From: Cohnella mopanensis
GTDB taxonomy: Bacteria > Bacillota > Bacilli > Paenibacillales > Paenibacillaceae
Assembly (NCBI RefSeq): GCF_022352055.1
Contig: NZ_JAKRWM010000002.1
Location: 620,001-684,000, forward strand
Length of the DNA: 64,000 bases
Direction of reading: 5' to 3'
The notes below the pieces were generated by a model. That model searched no databases. It was not told the origin of the DNA and was given only the letters and a program-made list of their open reading frames with translations. This document shows positions 43,672 to 52,933 of the stretch, one piece after another. Each line of letters opens with the position of its first letter. The stretch's first letter is position 1. A program made the position numbers and the translations under genes.

Positions 43672-43787
43672 TGGAAGAGAGCAGCAGGGCAGATCGAACG
43701 TCGAATTGTTCCAAGACGCATCTATAGTGGTGTGCTTTCTGCAGGAAAATGAAAATTCAGACGTTGACGCAAAGGGGAGACTAAAGG

Positions 43788-46388
43788 ATGTCCAAAAGAG
43801 TTCGCACGGTTGTTGCGGGATTGTTGATGCTACTTTTGTTGATTCAAAGCAGTGCAGTCACGATGGCCGCGGAAGTGGAAGTGGCACGGCTTGTCTTGAG
43901 CAGGAATGAAGCTGCGCTCGAAGTCGGGGGGAGCGTTTCTTTGACGGCAACGGCGGTATATGTAACGGGAAGCACAAGCGATGTGACGATTAAGACGGAG
44001 TGGAGCAGCAGCAATTCGGACATTGCGACAGTGTATGCGGGTACAATAACTGCCAAAAAAGAAGGGACGGCGGTCATTACCGCTACCTATCAAGAAAAGA
44101 CAGTCATAGTCAATGTGACGGTGAGCAAGAAGGTCAAAGCATTGACTGCGGATGTGAATGACTTCGATCTGCGCGTGGGGAAGGAACAGCAAATCGAGCT
44201 GACCGCGATTTTCGAGGATGGGTCGAGCGAGAACGTAACGAAAAAGGCAGCGTGGTCTGTCGATAATTACAGTGTAGCTACTGTTGTGAACGGTTTGGTG
44301 ACCGGCAAGAAGTCGGGAACGGCTAAAGTCACCGCCAAGTACGGCAATCAAAGTCTTACCCTTGAAGTCGCTGTTGAACTGGCCAGACGAATTGATATGG
44401 AATATTCGGAGCTCAACTTGTTAGTTAACGAAGAAAAGCAAATTGTCTTAAAGGCTACTTACCCTGACGGCTCAACGCAAGATGTATCCAGCAAGGCAGA
44501 ATGGGAAAGCGACAACGAGAAGGTAGCGGACGCTATTAAAGGCGTTATTAAGGCATACGGTGCAGGAACCGCGACGATTACCGCCACATACGGTACAAAA
44601 ACGGCTTCTATTCAGGTAAATGTCGATGCTTCCCGCAAGCTGGAAGCCAACAAGCAGGAGTTGTTCTTGCGTGTCGGAAAGTCAGAGCAGCTTGAACTGA
44701 ACTTGACTTATATGGATGGGAAAAAAGCCCGTATTACGGATAAGGCAAAGTGGAAATCCTCCGACGACTCCGTCGCTTACGTGGTAAATGGCGAGGTGTT
44801 CGGTCAAAAGCCGGGAGTAGCAGAAATTACGGCAACTTACGGTGACAAAAGCGTGACCATTCATGTGGACGTAGAGGTGCCCAAGCGTCTGGATTTCGAT
44901 GGGGATTCCATCGACCTGGAATTGAATAAGTCCCGTGACCTAAAGCTTTATGCCACATTTGCGGATGGAACCCGGGAACTAATTACAGACAAAGCCCAAT
45001 GGTCGTCCGATAATACGACAGTTGCGGATGTGATCAAAGGCAAGGTGACTAGCTACAAATCAGGCACAGCCACAGTTAAAGCGTCTTATGGCGGCAAGCA
45101 GGCGACCGCGACAATCAGAGTTGACATTCCGAATCAGATTGTTCTGAGCAAAACAACGGTGGACATGCAAGTCGGCGAGTCGATAACCTTGATTGCCAAT
45201 GCCAATTACAGCGATAACCGTGTGGTCGATGTCACCGCGCTTGCAGGGTGGAGCTCTTCTAATCCTGATATTGTCGAGGTTAACAAGGGAACAATAACCG
45301 GCTTAAAGAATGGAACATCGACTATTACAGTGACATACGGCGCACGGACGGCGACTATGGTTGTATCTGTCGGTGTTATTGAAAAGTTGACGTCGAGTCA
45401 AAAGAAGCTGTCGCTTCGTAATAACGAAACGTCAACGATCACCCTGAAAGCTGTCTATAAAGACGGTCTTGAGAAGGACGTTACGACGCTTGCGGAATGG
45501 AGTTCGTCGAAGCCTGAGGTTGCGTCAGTCTACAAAGGCCAAATTACGGCTAACAGCTCTGGCTCGACAATCGTTAAGGCTTTATTCGGGGGCGAATCGG
45601 TGACGATTTCCGTGGAAGTGGATGTCGCGGATAAGCTTACGGCAGATACCTATGCATTCACACTGGAAGTGAACGAGAGCAAGCAAGTTACCTTGACTTC
45701 TACGGATATTCTTGGCAACAAGATAGATGTAACGGATTCCGCGGAGTGGTCTTCATCTTCGAAGACGATTGTAGAAGTCAATAGCGGTTTAATTAATGGG
45801 CTTGCTGCAGGCAAGACAAGCGTGACCGCAAAATATGGCGGAAAAACGGTGACCATTACGATCGATGTCGGCGTTGTCCAGAAACTGGAGGCGAATACTG
45901 AAGTTTTGACGATACAATCGGGTAAGACGCAGTCAATCCAATTGACCGCGATGCTCCCGGATGGCCGAACGAAAGACGTCACTTCACATGCAGAATGGTC
46001 GACTAGCAACCCGAAGATCGTTACTGTCTCACAAGGGTCAATAACGGCAATCGCTGCTGGAAAAACGAAAGTAACCGCCAAGTACCACGGCAAAACGGTT
46101 AATATCAGTGTTGATGTCGATCAGCTCAAGTATTTGGATGTCTATCGAAGTGGCAAACCTTTAGCACAGCTAACACTAAAAAGTGACCAAACGATCCAGC
46201 TAGAAGCTGTTGCAACGTACATGGACAACTCCGAACGGACGATCACCACCGATGGGATTTGGAGTTCCTCCAAGGTAACGGTTGCTCATGTTAAGCACGG
46301 CGTAGTTACCGCGCAAGGAAAAGGAAAGGCAACAATAACGATCAAGTTCGGAAACAAATCGGCAAAGATACTAATTGAGGTTGATTAA
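43788..46388 (+). CDS. secreted protein of ten tandem BIG2 (Ig-like) repeats
   Basis: An 866-residue exported protein: signal peptide to about residue 28 ('MLLLLIQSSAVTMAAEV'), then ten BIG2 immunoglobulin-like domains of about 83 residues each and nothing else. Each repeat opens with a strand such as 'LTADVNDFDLRVGKEQQIEL', has 'DVTSKAEWSSSN'-like centres, and ends 'AGTATITATYGTKTASIQV'. The repeats differ enough to be old. There is no SLH, LPXTG or GW anchor and no enzyme domain, so it may be held by other partners or form a fibre. It lies 116 bp after the binding lipoprotein, in the same direction. A truncated epimerase begins 3 bp after the stop codon, with no terminator. Confidence 0.9.
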   Translation: MSKRVRTVVAGLLMLLLLIQSSAVTMAAEVEVARLVLSRNEAALEVGGSVSLTATAVYVTGSTSDVTIKTEWSSSNSDIATVYAGTITAKKEGTAVITATYQEKTVIVNVTVSKKVKALTADVNDFDLRVGKEQQIELTAIFEDGSSENVTKKAAWSVDNYSVATVVNGLVTGKKSGTAKVTAKYGNQSLTLEVAVELARRIDMEYSELNLLVNEEKQIVLKATYPDGSTQDVSSKAEWESDNEKVADAIKGVIKAYGAGTATITATYGTKTASIQVNVDASRKLEANKQELFLRVGKSEQLELNLTYMDGKKARITDKAKWKSSDDSVAYVVNGEVFGQKPGVAEITATYGDKSVTIHVDVEVPKRLDFDGDSIDLELNKSRDLKLYATFADGTRELITDKAQWSSDNTTVADVIKGKVTSYKSGTATVKASYGGKQATATIRVDIPNQIVLSKTTVDMQVGESITLIANANYSDNRVVDVTALAGWSSSNPDIVEVNKGTITGLKNGTSTITVTYGARTATMVVSVGVIEKLTSSQKKLSLRNNETSTITLKAVYKDGLEKDVTTLAEWSSSKPEVASVYKGQITANSSGSTIVKALFGGESVTISVEVDVADKLTADTYAFTLEVNESKQVTLTSTDILGNKIDVTDSAEWSSSSKTIVEVNSGLINGLAAGKTSVTAKYGGKTVTITIDVGVVQKLEANTEVLTIQSGKTQSIQLTAMLPDGRTKDVTSHAEWSTSNPKIVTVSQGSITAIAAGKTKVTAKYHGKTVNISVDVDQLKYLDVYRSGKPLAQLTLKSDQTIQLEAVATYMDNSERTITTDGIWSSSKVTVAHVKHGVVTAQGKGKATITIKFGNKSAKILIEVD

Positions 46389-46391
46389 TCT

Positions 46392-46979
46392 TTGGTTGTT
46401 ACTTCCGTGATTGCGTATCTTGCACCAGATCGAATTGGTACAGAGGAAGATGCTCCTGATGTCAACACTGCAGGCAAGCACCGAATCGCTTCTGAAGGGG
46501 AGGCTCTTTCCTTGGCTTCTAAAAGCGTGCGTGTATCCGAGTTGAGGCTCCCGCCTTCTGTACACGGCGAGGGTGACCGTGGCGGTTTTGTTCCGGCATT
46601 AATTAACGTCGCTCGGCGTACAGGTGCCTCTGCATATGTGGGCGAAGGTGCAAACCGCTGGTCCGCTGTGCACCGACTGGATGCTGCACGACTATTCCGA
46701 CTGGCACTTGAAGCTGCTCCTGCAGGATCTAGACTGCATGCAATCGGCGAGGAAGGTGCTTCTATCCGCGAGATCTCAGATGTAATAGGTCGTCGCCTCA
46801 ATTTTCCTGTAGTTAGTAAATCTGTTGAAGAGGCTCGTGGTCACTTTGGTTGGCTGACGCATTTCGCTTCACAGAACATTCAGGCTTCGAGTAAGTTGAC
46901 CGAAGAACTGCTCGGGTGGAAGCCTGAGCATGCAGATCTTCTGCGTGATCTGGAGGGGGATTATTATTTTAAAGGTTGA
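46392..46979 (+). pseudogene. truncated NAD-dependent epimerase/dehydratase (SDR), N-terminal half missing
   Basis: About 195 codons correspond to the C-terminal two thirds of an extended SDR epimerase-like protein: 'VVTSVIAYLAPDRIGTEEDA', 'SVRVSELRLPPSVHGEGD', 'RWSAVHRLDAARLFRLALEA', 'HFGWLTHFASQNIQASSKLT'. The nucleotide-binding GxxGxxG half and the usual YxxxK segment context are absent. There is no ribosome binding site, and the open frame begins exactly where the BIG2 gene ends, so the 5' part was lost in a rearrangement. It is probably not expressed as a working enzyme. Confidence 0.75.
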
Positions 46980-47037
46980 TTTAAACGACAAGTTTTGTAG
47001 GTTCGCCTTACGGCATATATTTGAACTGCCCCCACCA

Positions 47038-47066
47038 TGGAGGTTCGAGTCCTCTCACCGGCACCA
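47038..47066 (+). pseudogene. 3' fragment of a tRNA-Leu gene
   Basis: The sequence contains a T-arm (19 bases identical to 35118-35136) followed by CACCGGC, A and CCA, i.e. the T-stem/loop and 3' acceptor strand of a tRNA. The missing 5' acceptor strand would be GCCGGTG, which is not found upstream, so only about 29-33 nt of the gene remain. The acceptor differs from the intact tRNA-Leu at 35060, so it comes from another isoacceptor. It is followed by a terminator. Confidence 0.8.
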
Positions 47067-47075
47067 CATTAAATA

Positions 47076-47117
47076 AAAACAGGTTCATTAGATATTAAAA
47101 TCTGATGAACCCGTTTT
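47076..47117. terminator. bidirectional terminator
   Basis: AAAACAGGTTCAT (47076-47088) pairs with ATGAACCCGTTTT (47105-47117) with one mismatch, plus inner AGAT/ATCT. A and T runs on both sides serve the tRNA remnant on + and the histidine kinase on -. Confidence 0.8.
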
Positions 47118-47153
47118 ATTTTACATAGGGAAGAATCATCCCCAGCCATACGC

Positions 47154-48893
47154 TCAGCAGGGCAACAAGATCTCAATTTTCGTGCCTTGCCATACTTTGG
47201 ATTTTACCTGGATTTCTCCGCCATGCCCTTCCACGATGGTTTTGGCGATGCTCATCCCGAGCCCTGAGCCATTCGTCGATTCTTCAGTATTCGTTCCCCT
47301 GTAGTAGCGCTTGAACAAATGATGCAGCGTTTCCTCGTCCATTCCTTTGCCATTATCGATAACCCGGATGTATGCCTTGTCATTTATTCTGCCGACAGAA
47401 ACGGTGACGATCACGCCAGGCGGGTTATGCTTCACGGCATTGGATAGCAAATTGTCCATCAGCCGTTGTAGCCAGGTTTCATTGCCTTGTACCAGCAGCG
47501 GACGCTCATCCCCAACATAGTGAAACTGGTACTCAGACATCGTGGCGTCGTTGATGTACTTCAGTACGGAGCAGCGCACCAGCTCATCCAAATCGATCTC
47601 CCGCAGTTCCATAATCGAATCGCCCTGCTTGAGCTGATGAATCATTGAGAAGTCGGAAATCAGCTCAAGCATATAATCTCCCTTTTCCCGAATCGTCGAT
47701 CCCATGATCCGCATCTCCTCTTGGCTCCATTCCTCAGGCAAGCTCTCCAGCATATACCCATAACCTTGAATCGTGGACAGGGGCGTGCGCAGATCGTGGG
47801 AAATCCCTGACATCCACTCCGCTTGCGACTTCTCCAGCCTCTCACGTTCCTTCTCTGTTTGTTCCAATTGATGCGTCATCTGATAAAAGGATTCAATGAC
47901 TTCCTTATAAAGCTTGTAGCTGAACCGCATTGTGCCGTTGCGGCGGAACACCTTGCGCATGTCCTTGGCGGTCAGCACTTCGTCGTATTGACCCTTGCGC
48001 ATGCGTTCGAACCAGCCTGCGAACAGAATCAGCGGCTGACCGTAGCGGTAGCCATGCCAGATGGAGACTGGAACCGCTAAGAGCAGGATTAGACCTGCAA
48101 ACCAGAGGAGTCCACGGGTTGCCGTATCCAGCGCAGGATGCTTCAGAGGACCTCCCGCTTCATGGGGCGTATAGAGAATCCAGGTCATTCCGCTCAGCTT
48201 GTCCAGATGGGTGACAATATTCGTGTCATAATTGCCGGGTGATTGTTGGATGGCCAGAATATCCAGCGGACGATACGCCTTCTGTACATATGCTTCATCA
48301 CCTATGCCCTGTACAGTTTGGCCTGTAGAGTCGATCACCTGCAGATAGCTGCCGGTTTCGCGCAGCCGCTGGTCCAGCAGGGGAATCGTTTTACTCCGCA
48401 CCATCCCCTGCTGCTCGTAGGCATCGAACCAGGCCATAAGCTGCTCAAGTTCAGCGCTATGGTAGCCCATCATGTACAGGAGTGGCTCGTTGAAAGCAAA
48501 ATTCAGCTGAGTGTATACGGCATACGTCCCAAGCATCCGTGTTCCCTGAATATCGAGCAGCTCAGCGATGGAGTAGGAGGCCGGCAGCGTATGATGGGGG
48601 GCTGTATTGACGGCGTAGATCACCTTCCCTTCGGAACTGACAACCTGCAGCCACATTCCTTTTTCCTCGATGAATTTGTCCCACTTGGAAGAGATCTGAA
48701 TTGACCCGTCCTTGGAATACGCTTCTTGACTGATCAGCTGCAGGGCGCCAACCGGGAAGTTCCGGCGCAATTCATTATTCTTCATGTTCTGGAAGTACAG
48801 AATGCAGGCAACCAGCGTGATGGCCACAATCACCAGGGCATAGAAGATCAATTGATACGTGAAGTGGAAAGCCATACGTTGTTGGATTTTCAT
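47154..48893 (-). CDS. sensor histidine kinase with large extracytoplasmic domain
   Basis: A 579-residue kinase. TM1 is at about 15-35, an external sensor of about 220 residues follows (no known domain recognised), and TM2 lies at about 262-284 ('LLWFAGLILLLAVPVSIW'). After a HAMP-like linker, HisKA has phospho-accepting His near 365 in 'WMSGISHDLRTPLSTIQGYG'. HATPase shows 'DNLLSNAVKHNPPG', 'RVIDNGKGMDEE' and 'NGSGLGMSIAKTIVEGHGG'. Its ATG overlaps the response regulator stop codon (ATGA). It resembles VanS-type kinases that sense envelope or antibiotic stress. It is divergent from the RND pump gene. Confidence 0.92.
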   Translation of the reverse strand: MKIQQRMAFHFTYQLIFYALVIVAITLVACILYFQNMKNNELRRNFPVGALQLISQEAYSKDGSIQISSKWDKFIEEKGMWLQVVSSEGKVIYAVNTAPHHTLPASYSIAELLDIQGTRMLGTYAVYTQLNFAFNEPLLYMMGYHSAELEQLMAWFDAYEQQGMVRSKTIPLLDQRLRETGSYLQVIDSTGQTVQGIGDEAYVQKAYRPLDILAIQQSPGNYDTNIVTHLDKLSGMTWILYTPHEAGGPLKHPALDTATRGLLWFAGLILLLAVPVSIWHGYRYGQPLILFAGWFERMRKGQYDEVLTAKDMRKVFRRNGTMRFSYKLYKEVIESFYQMTHQLEQTEKERERLEKSQAEWMSGISHDLRTPLSTIQGYGYMLESLPEEWSQEEMRIMGSTIREKGDYMLELISDFSMIHQLKQGDSIMELREIDLDELVRCSVLKYINDATMSEYQFHYVGDERPLLVQGNETWLQRLMDNLLSNAVKHNPPGVIVTVSVGRINDKAYIRVIDNGKGMDEETLHHLFKRYYRGTNTEESTNGSGLGMSIAKTIVEGHGGEIQVKSKVWQGTKIEILLPC

Positions 48894-49624
48894 CGCTCCA
48901 GAGACTCCTTCGCCAGCTTGTAACCGAGACCGCGTACGGTAAGCAGCAGCTTCGGATTACCGGGATCGATCTCGATCCGCTCCCGTATGCGCCGGATATG
49001 CACCATCACGGTCGAGTCATCGCCCTGTCCGTTGATCCCCCAAACCTTGTCGTAGAGCTGTGTTTTGGAAAATACGACCCCGGGAAACTTACAGAAGTGC
49101 AGCAGCAGCTGGAAGACCTGCGCGGGGCAAGGAACTGGCTGTCCCTCCACGATGAGCTCGCCCTCCGCCTCGTTGACGGTGAAGCGGCCGAACCGGTAAA
49201 CCCCCGAATTGGACCGCTTCACCGGACTGTCTGTGGGAGCTTGCGGCTCCAGGCGGCGTATGCGGGCCTGAACTCTTGCGGCAACCTCCAGGGGATTGAA
49301 GGGCTTCGTGATATAATCGTCCCCGCCCATAGCGAAGCCTCGCAGGACATCGAGATCGGAGGCCTTGGCAGTCAAAAACAAAATATGCGGATTCCCGTAT
49401 TCTCGGAGCTTGGAGCAGAGCTCTAGTCCGCTGCCGTCTGGGAGCATAATGTCGAGCAGAATGATATCAGGCGCTATGCGCACCGCCAAGTCTAGTGCTT
49501 CTGCACAGGTGGAAGCAGCGTATAGCTGATGAAACCCCTCCCTGCGAAGCACCATTTGCAGCATCGTGACAATCGAAGGCTCGTCGTCGACGATCATGAT
49601 TTTAATATCGAATAGATTTGTCAT
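48890..49624 (-). CDS. OmpR-family response regulator
   Basis: A 244-residue regulator. The receiver carries 'IMIVDDEPSIVTMLQM', phosphorylated Asp58 in 'IILLDIMLPDGSGLELC' and Lys in 'GGDDYITKPFNPLEV'. The winged-helix domain is at about 140-240 ('FSKTQLYDKVWGINGQGDDS', 'VHIRRIRERIEIDPGNPKLL'). The start is taken at 49624, where the family N-terminus begins; the frame continues to 49657 but those residues are not family-like. The intergenic 282 bp towards the pump gene would hold its own and the pump's promoters; I see no unmistakable operator there. Confidence 0.92.
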   Translation of the reverse strand: MTNLFDIKIMIVDDEPSIVTMLQMVLRREGFHQLYAASTCAEALDLAVRIAPDIILLDIMLPDGSGLELCSKLREYGNPHILFLTAKASDLDVLRGFAMGGDDYITKPFNPLEVAARVQARIRRLEPQAPTDSPVKRSNSGVYRFGRFTVNEAEGELIVEGQPVPCPAQVFQLLLHFCKFPGVVFSKTQLYDKVWGINGQGDDSTVMVHIRRIRERIEIDPGNPKLLLTVRGLGYKLAKESLER

Positions 49625-49906
49625 CGTTTTCACCCGTTTCCATAGTAGCATGATCACTTTAACAGAACCTAAACGGCGAGAGCAAAATTAAGCTGTTGTT
49701 CATCTATCTGTTTAGGCTCCGTTTCAATGAGGTTGGTAGGATTGGAAATGAGCATCCTATTAGAACATCCAGGAGGGGTGGGTTATGAGCAGATCGTCCC
49801 TAGTCGAAGGTTCACGATTCTGAACGCAATGGTTGATAGATTACGCAATCATATGATTAGCAATGAAAGACAGATGAAAACAAGAGTGGAAGGGGAAAGA
49901 TATAAG

Positions 49907-52906
49907 ATGAAATGGTATTTACAAGGAGTATTCCGCAACAAAGCGGCCATCTCGATTCTCGTGGTGATGGTGCTCGGCCTCGGAATCTTTAGCTATTTTA
50001 AGCTTCCTATGGAATTTATGCCGGAGATGGAAAACCCGCAGGTAACGGTCAGCGTGGCCGGCCCGGGGTACGACGCTACCACAATGGAGAGCAGGGTGAC
50101 GAACCCGCTGGAGCAAGCGTTAGCGGCTATTAAGGGCAAAACCGATACGTTCTCGACTTCGGGAGACGGCTTTTCCCAGATCAACCTAATCTTCGGTTCA
50201 AAAACGAACATGAAGCAAGCAAAAACGGATGTCGAGCGGGCGGTGAACGCGGTGCAACTACCGGAGCGGATGTCGCCTCCGTACGTCGTTCAGTTCAATA
50301 CGTCGATGATTCCGATCTCGTTCGTCTCGCTCACGTTCGCCGATGGGACGAGCGAAGCGCAGAAGGAGAAGCTGGAACAGCAGGTGATCGATGCCTTCCG
50401 TTCGATCGACGGAGCTGGCGAGGTTCAGCTGTCCGGCAAGTCGCTACCCGGCGTCGGCGTGTTTCCGGACACGGAGAAGCTGGCGGCCAAAGGACTCCCG
50501 ATTCAGGCTCTTTACGGTGTGCTGCATGGCCGCATCACCTCGTCTTCCGTCGGCCAGACGTCGCTGGACGGGCAGGTCGTCAACTTGAACGTGGCGTCCT
50601 CCCTCGAGGACATAGAGACGCTGAAGAAGCTGCCGATCGCAGGCGGAATTGCTCTGGGCGATGTTGCCGACGTCAGGCTGCTTGACGACAAGGAAAGCAT
50701 CAGCCGGCTCAACGGCAAGGACGCACTGATGATCGTCATATCCAAAGCGGCCAGCGCCAATGCGGTAAACGTTGGCAAAGGCGTGGAGAAGACGATCAAG
50801 GAAATCAACGAGGAAAACAAGGGCGCTGAGCTGAACCTGATGATGAGCACGTCCGAGCAGGTCGTCCATTCCGTCAATAGCATGATGCAGGAAGTGCTCA
50901 TGGGCGCCTTGTTCGCCACGATCGTCATCCTCCTGTTCATGCGCAACATCCGGGCAACGCTCGTCACGATCGTGTCGATCCCGCTGTCGCTGGCATTGAC
51001 GCTGTACCTGCTCGATCTGTCGAACATCACCCTCAACATTTTGACGTTGGGTGGCGTCGCCGTCGCGGTCGGACGGCTCGTGGACGACAGCATCGTCGTC
51101 ATCGAGAACATTTTCCGCCGATTACAGAAGGAGTCGTTCTCAGCCTCGGTCGTCATCGATGCCACCAAGGAAGTATCGGGGGCGATCACCGCTTCGACGC
51201 TGACGACGGTCGCCGTTTTCCTGCCGATGGGGCTCTTGCAAGGCTCTCTGCAGTCGTTCCTGCTGCCGTTCGCCTTGACCGTCGCCTACTCGCTGCTGTC
51301 GTCACTGATCGTCGCGCTGACCGTCATTCCGCTTATGAGCGCCGGAGTGCTTCGCAACTTGTCGATCAAGGAGCACAAGCCGTCCAAGCGGTTTACTGGG
51401 TTCCTGCATTGGAATTTGCGGCACAAGTGGGTTCCGATCTTAATCGCGTTCGTGCTGCTGATCGGCTCGGTGGGCGTCTACTTCAACTTGCCGAAGGGCG
51501 CGATCGATTCTTCCGACGCCACTAACCTGAACGTGACGCTCGAATACAAGTTGGATACCCCGACGGACCAAGTGTTCGAAAACGGGAAAAAGCTCGAGGC
51601 GTTCCTGATGAAGCAGGAAGGACAGGAATGGGTCGGCATGAGCATGGGTAACAGCGCCGACGCCGCCAAGTACGGAAGCTTCCAATCGCCGACGCTCGTG
51701 ACGTACATGTTTCAGATGAAGAAAGGCGCGAACGCCGATAAGATCATCGAGGACATTAAGGCGGAGCGCTCGAACTATCCGGGAGCGGAGCTGAACGCAA
51801 GCGCCGGTTCGCTGTTCGGAGGCGGAGGCGGCACGAACGTGTTCGTTGACGTATCCGGAGACGATCCCGCCCTGCTGGTGAAGACGGCTGAAGAGATCGT
51901 CGCCAAGATCAAGCCGATCCAGGACGTGCTCAAGGTCGAAACGAACCAGGAAGAGAAGAAGACGGTGTACACGCTGCAAGTGAACCCGACCGAAGCCAAA
52001 GCCGGAGACATCGCCTCCCAGCTTCAGGGCATGCTCAATCCGGTGCCGATCGGCACGGTACAGTCCGAAGGCAGTGTGCTGAACGTCTCCGTTCAGCCAG
52101 TACTCGCACCGAAGTCCGAGCGAGACCTGAACGGCCTGACCGTTCTGACCGAAGCCGGTCCGAAGCCGGTATCCAGCGTAGCTAAGTGGGTCAAGGAAGA
52201 AAAGCCAACGAAGTTCTACCATAAGGGCGGGAAGAGCTACATTCGCGTAACGGCGACGGTCGAGCCGAGCCAGTTGTCCGTTGTCGGCGGCGAAATATCG
52301 CTAGCGATGAAAGACGTGAAGCCGCCGAAAGACGTCAAAATTTACGTGGGCGGCGCTTCCGCCGACCAGTCTGCCGACTTCTCCAGCATGTTCATCATGA
52401 TGCTCGTCTCCATCGGCATCGTGTACCTGATTCTGGTCGTCACGTTCAAGACGTTACGGGCGCCGATCGCCATTCTCTCTTCGATCTTGTTCGTACCGAT
52501 CGGAGCGGTGCTCGGCCTGATCGTCACCGGAGTGACGCCGGGTTTCACTGCCATCTTTGGAGTCGTCATGCTCATCGGAATCGTCGTCACGAACGCGATC
52601 GTGCTGATCGCCCGCGTGAAGCAGAACGAAGAGACAATGACGATTCGCGAAGCGATTCTGGAGGCGGCGGGAACGCGTATGCGTCCGATTCTGATGACGG
52701 CGATCGCCACCGTCGGCGCCATGCTGCCGCTCGTGTTCGGTTCGTCGGAAAGCGGCAGCATCGTCTCGGAGAGTCTCGCAATCGTCGTTATCGGCGGTCT
52801 CATCGTCGCCACGCTGCTCACGCTCGTTATCGTGCCTTGCATCTACGAGCTTCTGTTCTTCCGCAAGTCCCGTCGCCAGCGCGCGGCGGTCCGGCAAGCG
52901 ACATAA
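49907..52906 (+). CDS. RND-family efflux transporter (SwrC/YerP-like)
   Basis: A 999-residue proton-driven exporter with the RND layout: TM1 ('AAISILVVMVLGLGIFSYF'), a large external loop, a six-helix block ('LFATIVILLFMRNIRATLV', 'GVAVAVGRLVDDSIVVIENI'), a second external loop, and a second block ('TGVTPGFTAIFGVVMLIGIV'). The TM4 Asp pair lies in 'VGRLVDDSIV'. In Firmicutes such pumps export lipopeptides, fatty acids or drugs. The frame begins at 49727, but family similarity starts at 'MKWYLQGVF', so ATG 49907 with GGAAGGGG upstream is preferred. The gene is visibly more GC-rich than its neighbours. No adaptor gene is adjacent; the one at 41157 is a candidate. Confidence 0.9.
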   Translation: MKWYLQGVFRNKAAISILVVMVLGLGIFSYFKLPMEFMPEMENPQVTVSVAGPGYDATTMESRVTNPLEQALAAIKGKTDTFSTSGDGFSQINLIFGSKTNMKQAKTDVERAVNAVQLPERMSPPYVVQFNTSMIPISFVSLTFADGTSEAQKEKLEQQVIDAFRSIDGAGEVQLSGKSLPGVGVFPDTEKLAAKGLPIQALYGVLHGRITSSSVGQTSLDGQVVNLNVASSLEDIETLKKLPIAGGIALGDVADVRLLDDKESISRLNGKDALMIVISKAASANAVNVGKGVEKTIKEINEENKGAELNLMMSTSEQVVHSVNSMMQEVLMGALFATIVILLFMRNIRATLVTIVSIPLSLALTLYLLDLSNITLNILTLGGVAVAVGRLVDDSIVVIENIFRRLQKESFSASVVIDATKEVSGAITASTLTTVAVFLPMGLLQGSLQSFLLPFALTVAYSLLSSLIVALTVIPLMSAGVLRNLSIKEHKPSKRFTGFLHWNLRHKWVPILIAFVLLIGSVGVYFNLPKGAIDSSDATNLNVTLEYKLDTPTDQVFENGKKLEAFLMKQEGQEWVGMSMGNSADAAKYGSFQSPTLVTYMFQMKKGANADKIIEDIKAERSNYPGAELNASAGSLFGGGGGTNVFVDVSGDDPALLVKTAEEIVAKIKPIQDVLKVETNQEEKKTVYTLQVNPTEAKAGDIASQLQGMLNPVPIGTVQSEGSVLNVSVQPVLAPKSERDLNGLTVLTEAGPKPVSSVAKWVKEEKPTKFYHKGGKSYIRVTATVEPSQLSVVGGEISLAMKDVKPPKDVKIYVGGASADQSADFSSMFIMMLVSIGIVYLILVVTFKTLRAPIAILSSILFVPIGAVLGLIVTGVTPGFTAIFGVVMLIGIVVTNAIVLIARVKQNEETMTIREAILEAAGTRMRPILMTAIATVGAMLPLVFGSSESGSIVSESLAIVVIGGLIVATLLTLVIVPCIYELLFFRKSRRQRAAVRQAT

Positions 52907-52933
52907 CAAATCTATGTTTTAGGAGGAAGACAC

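Noticed and set aside
43664-43909. ORF overlapping the 5' end of the BIG2 gene
   Set aside because: It overlaps the signal peptide region in another frame, has a poor composition and no recognisable family.
51440-52222. Long antisense ORF within the RND pump gene
   Set aside because: It is a shadow of GC-rich coding sequence, His/Arg/Leu-rich, with no promoter or ribosome binding site.
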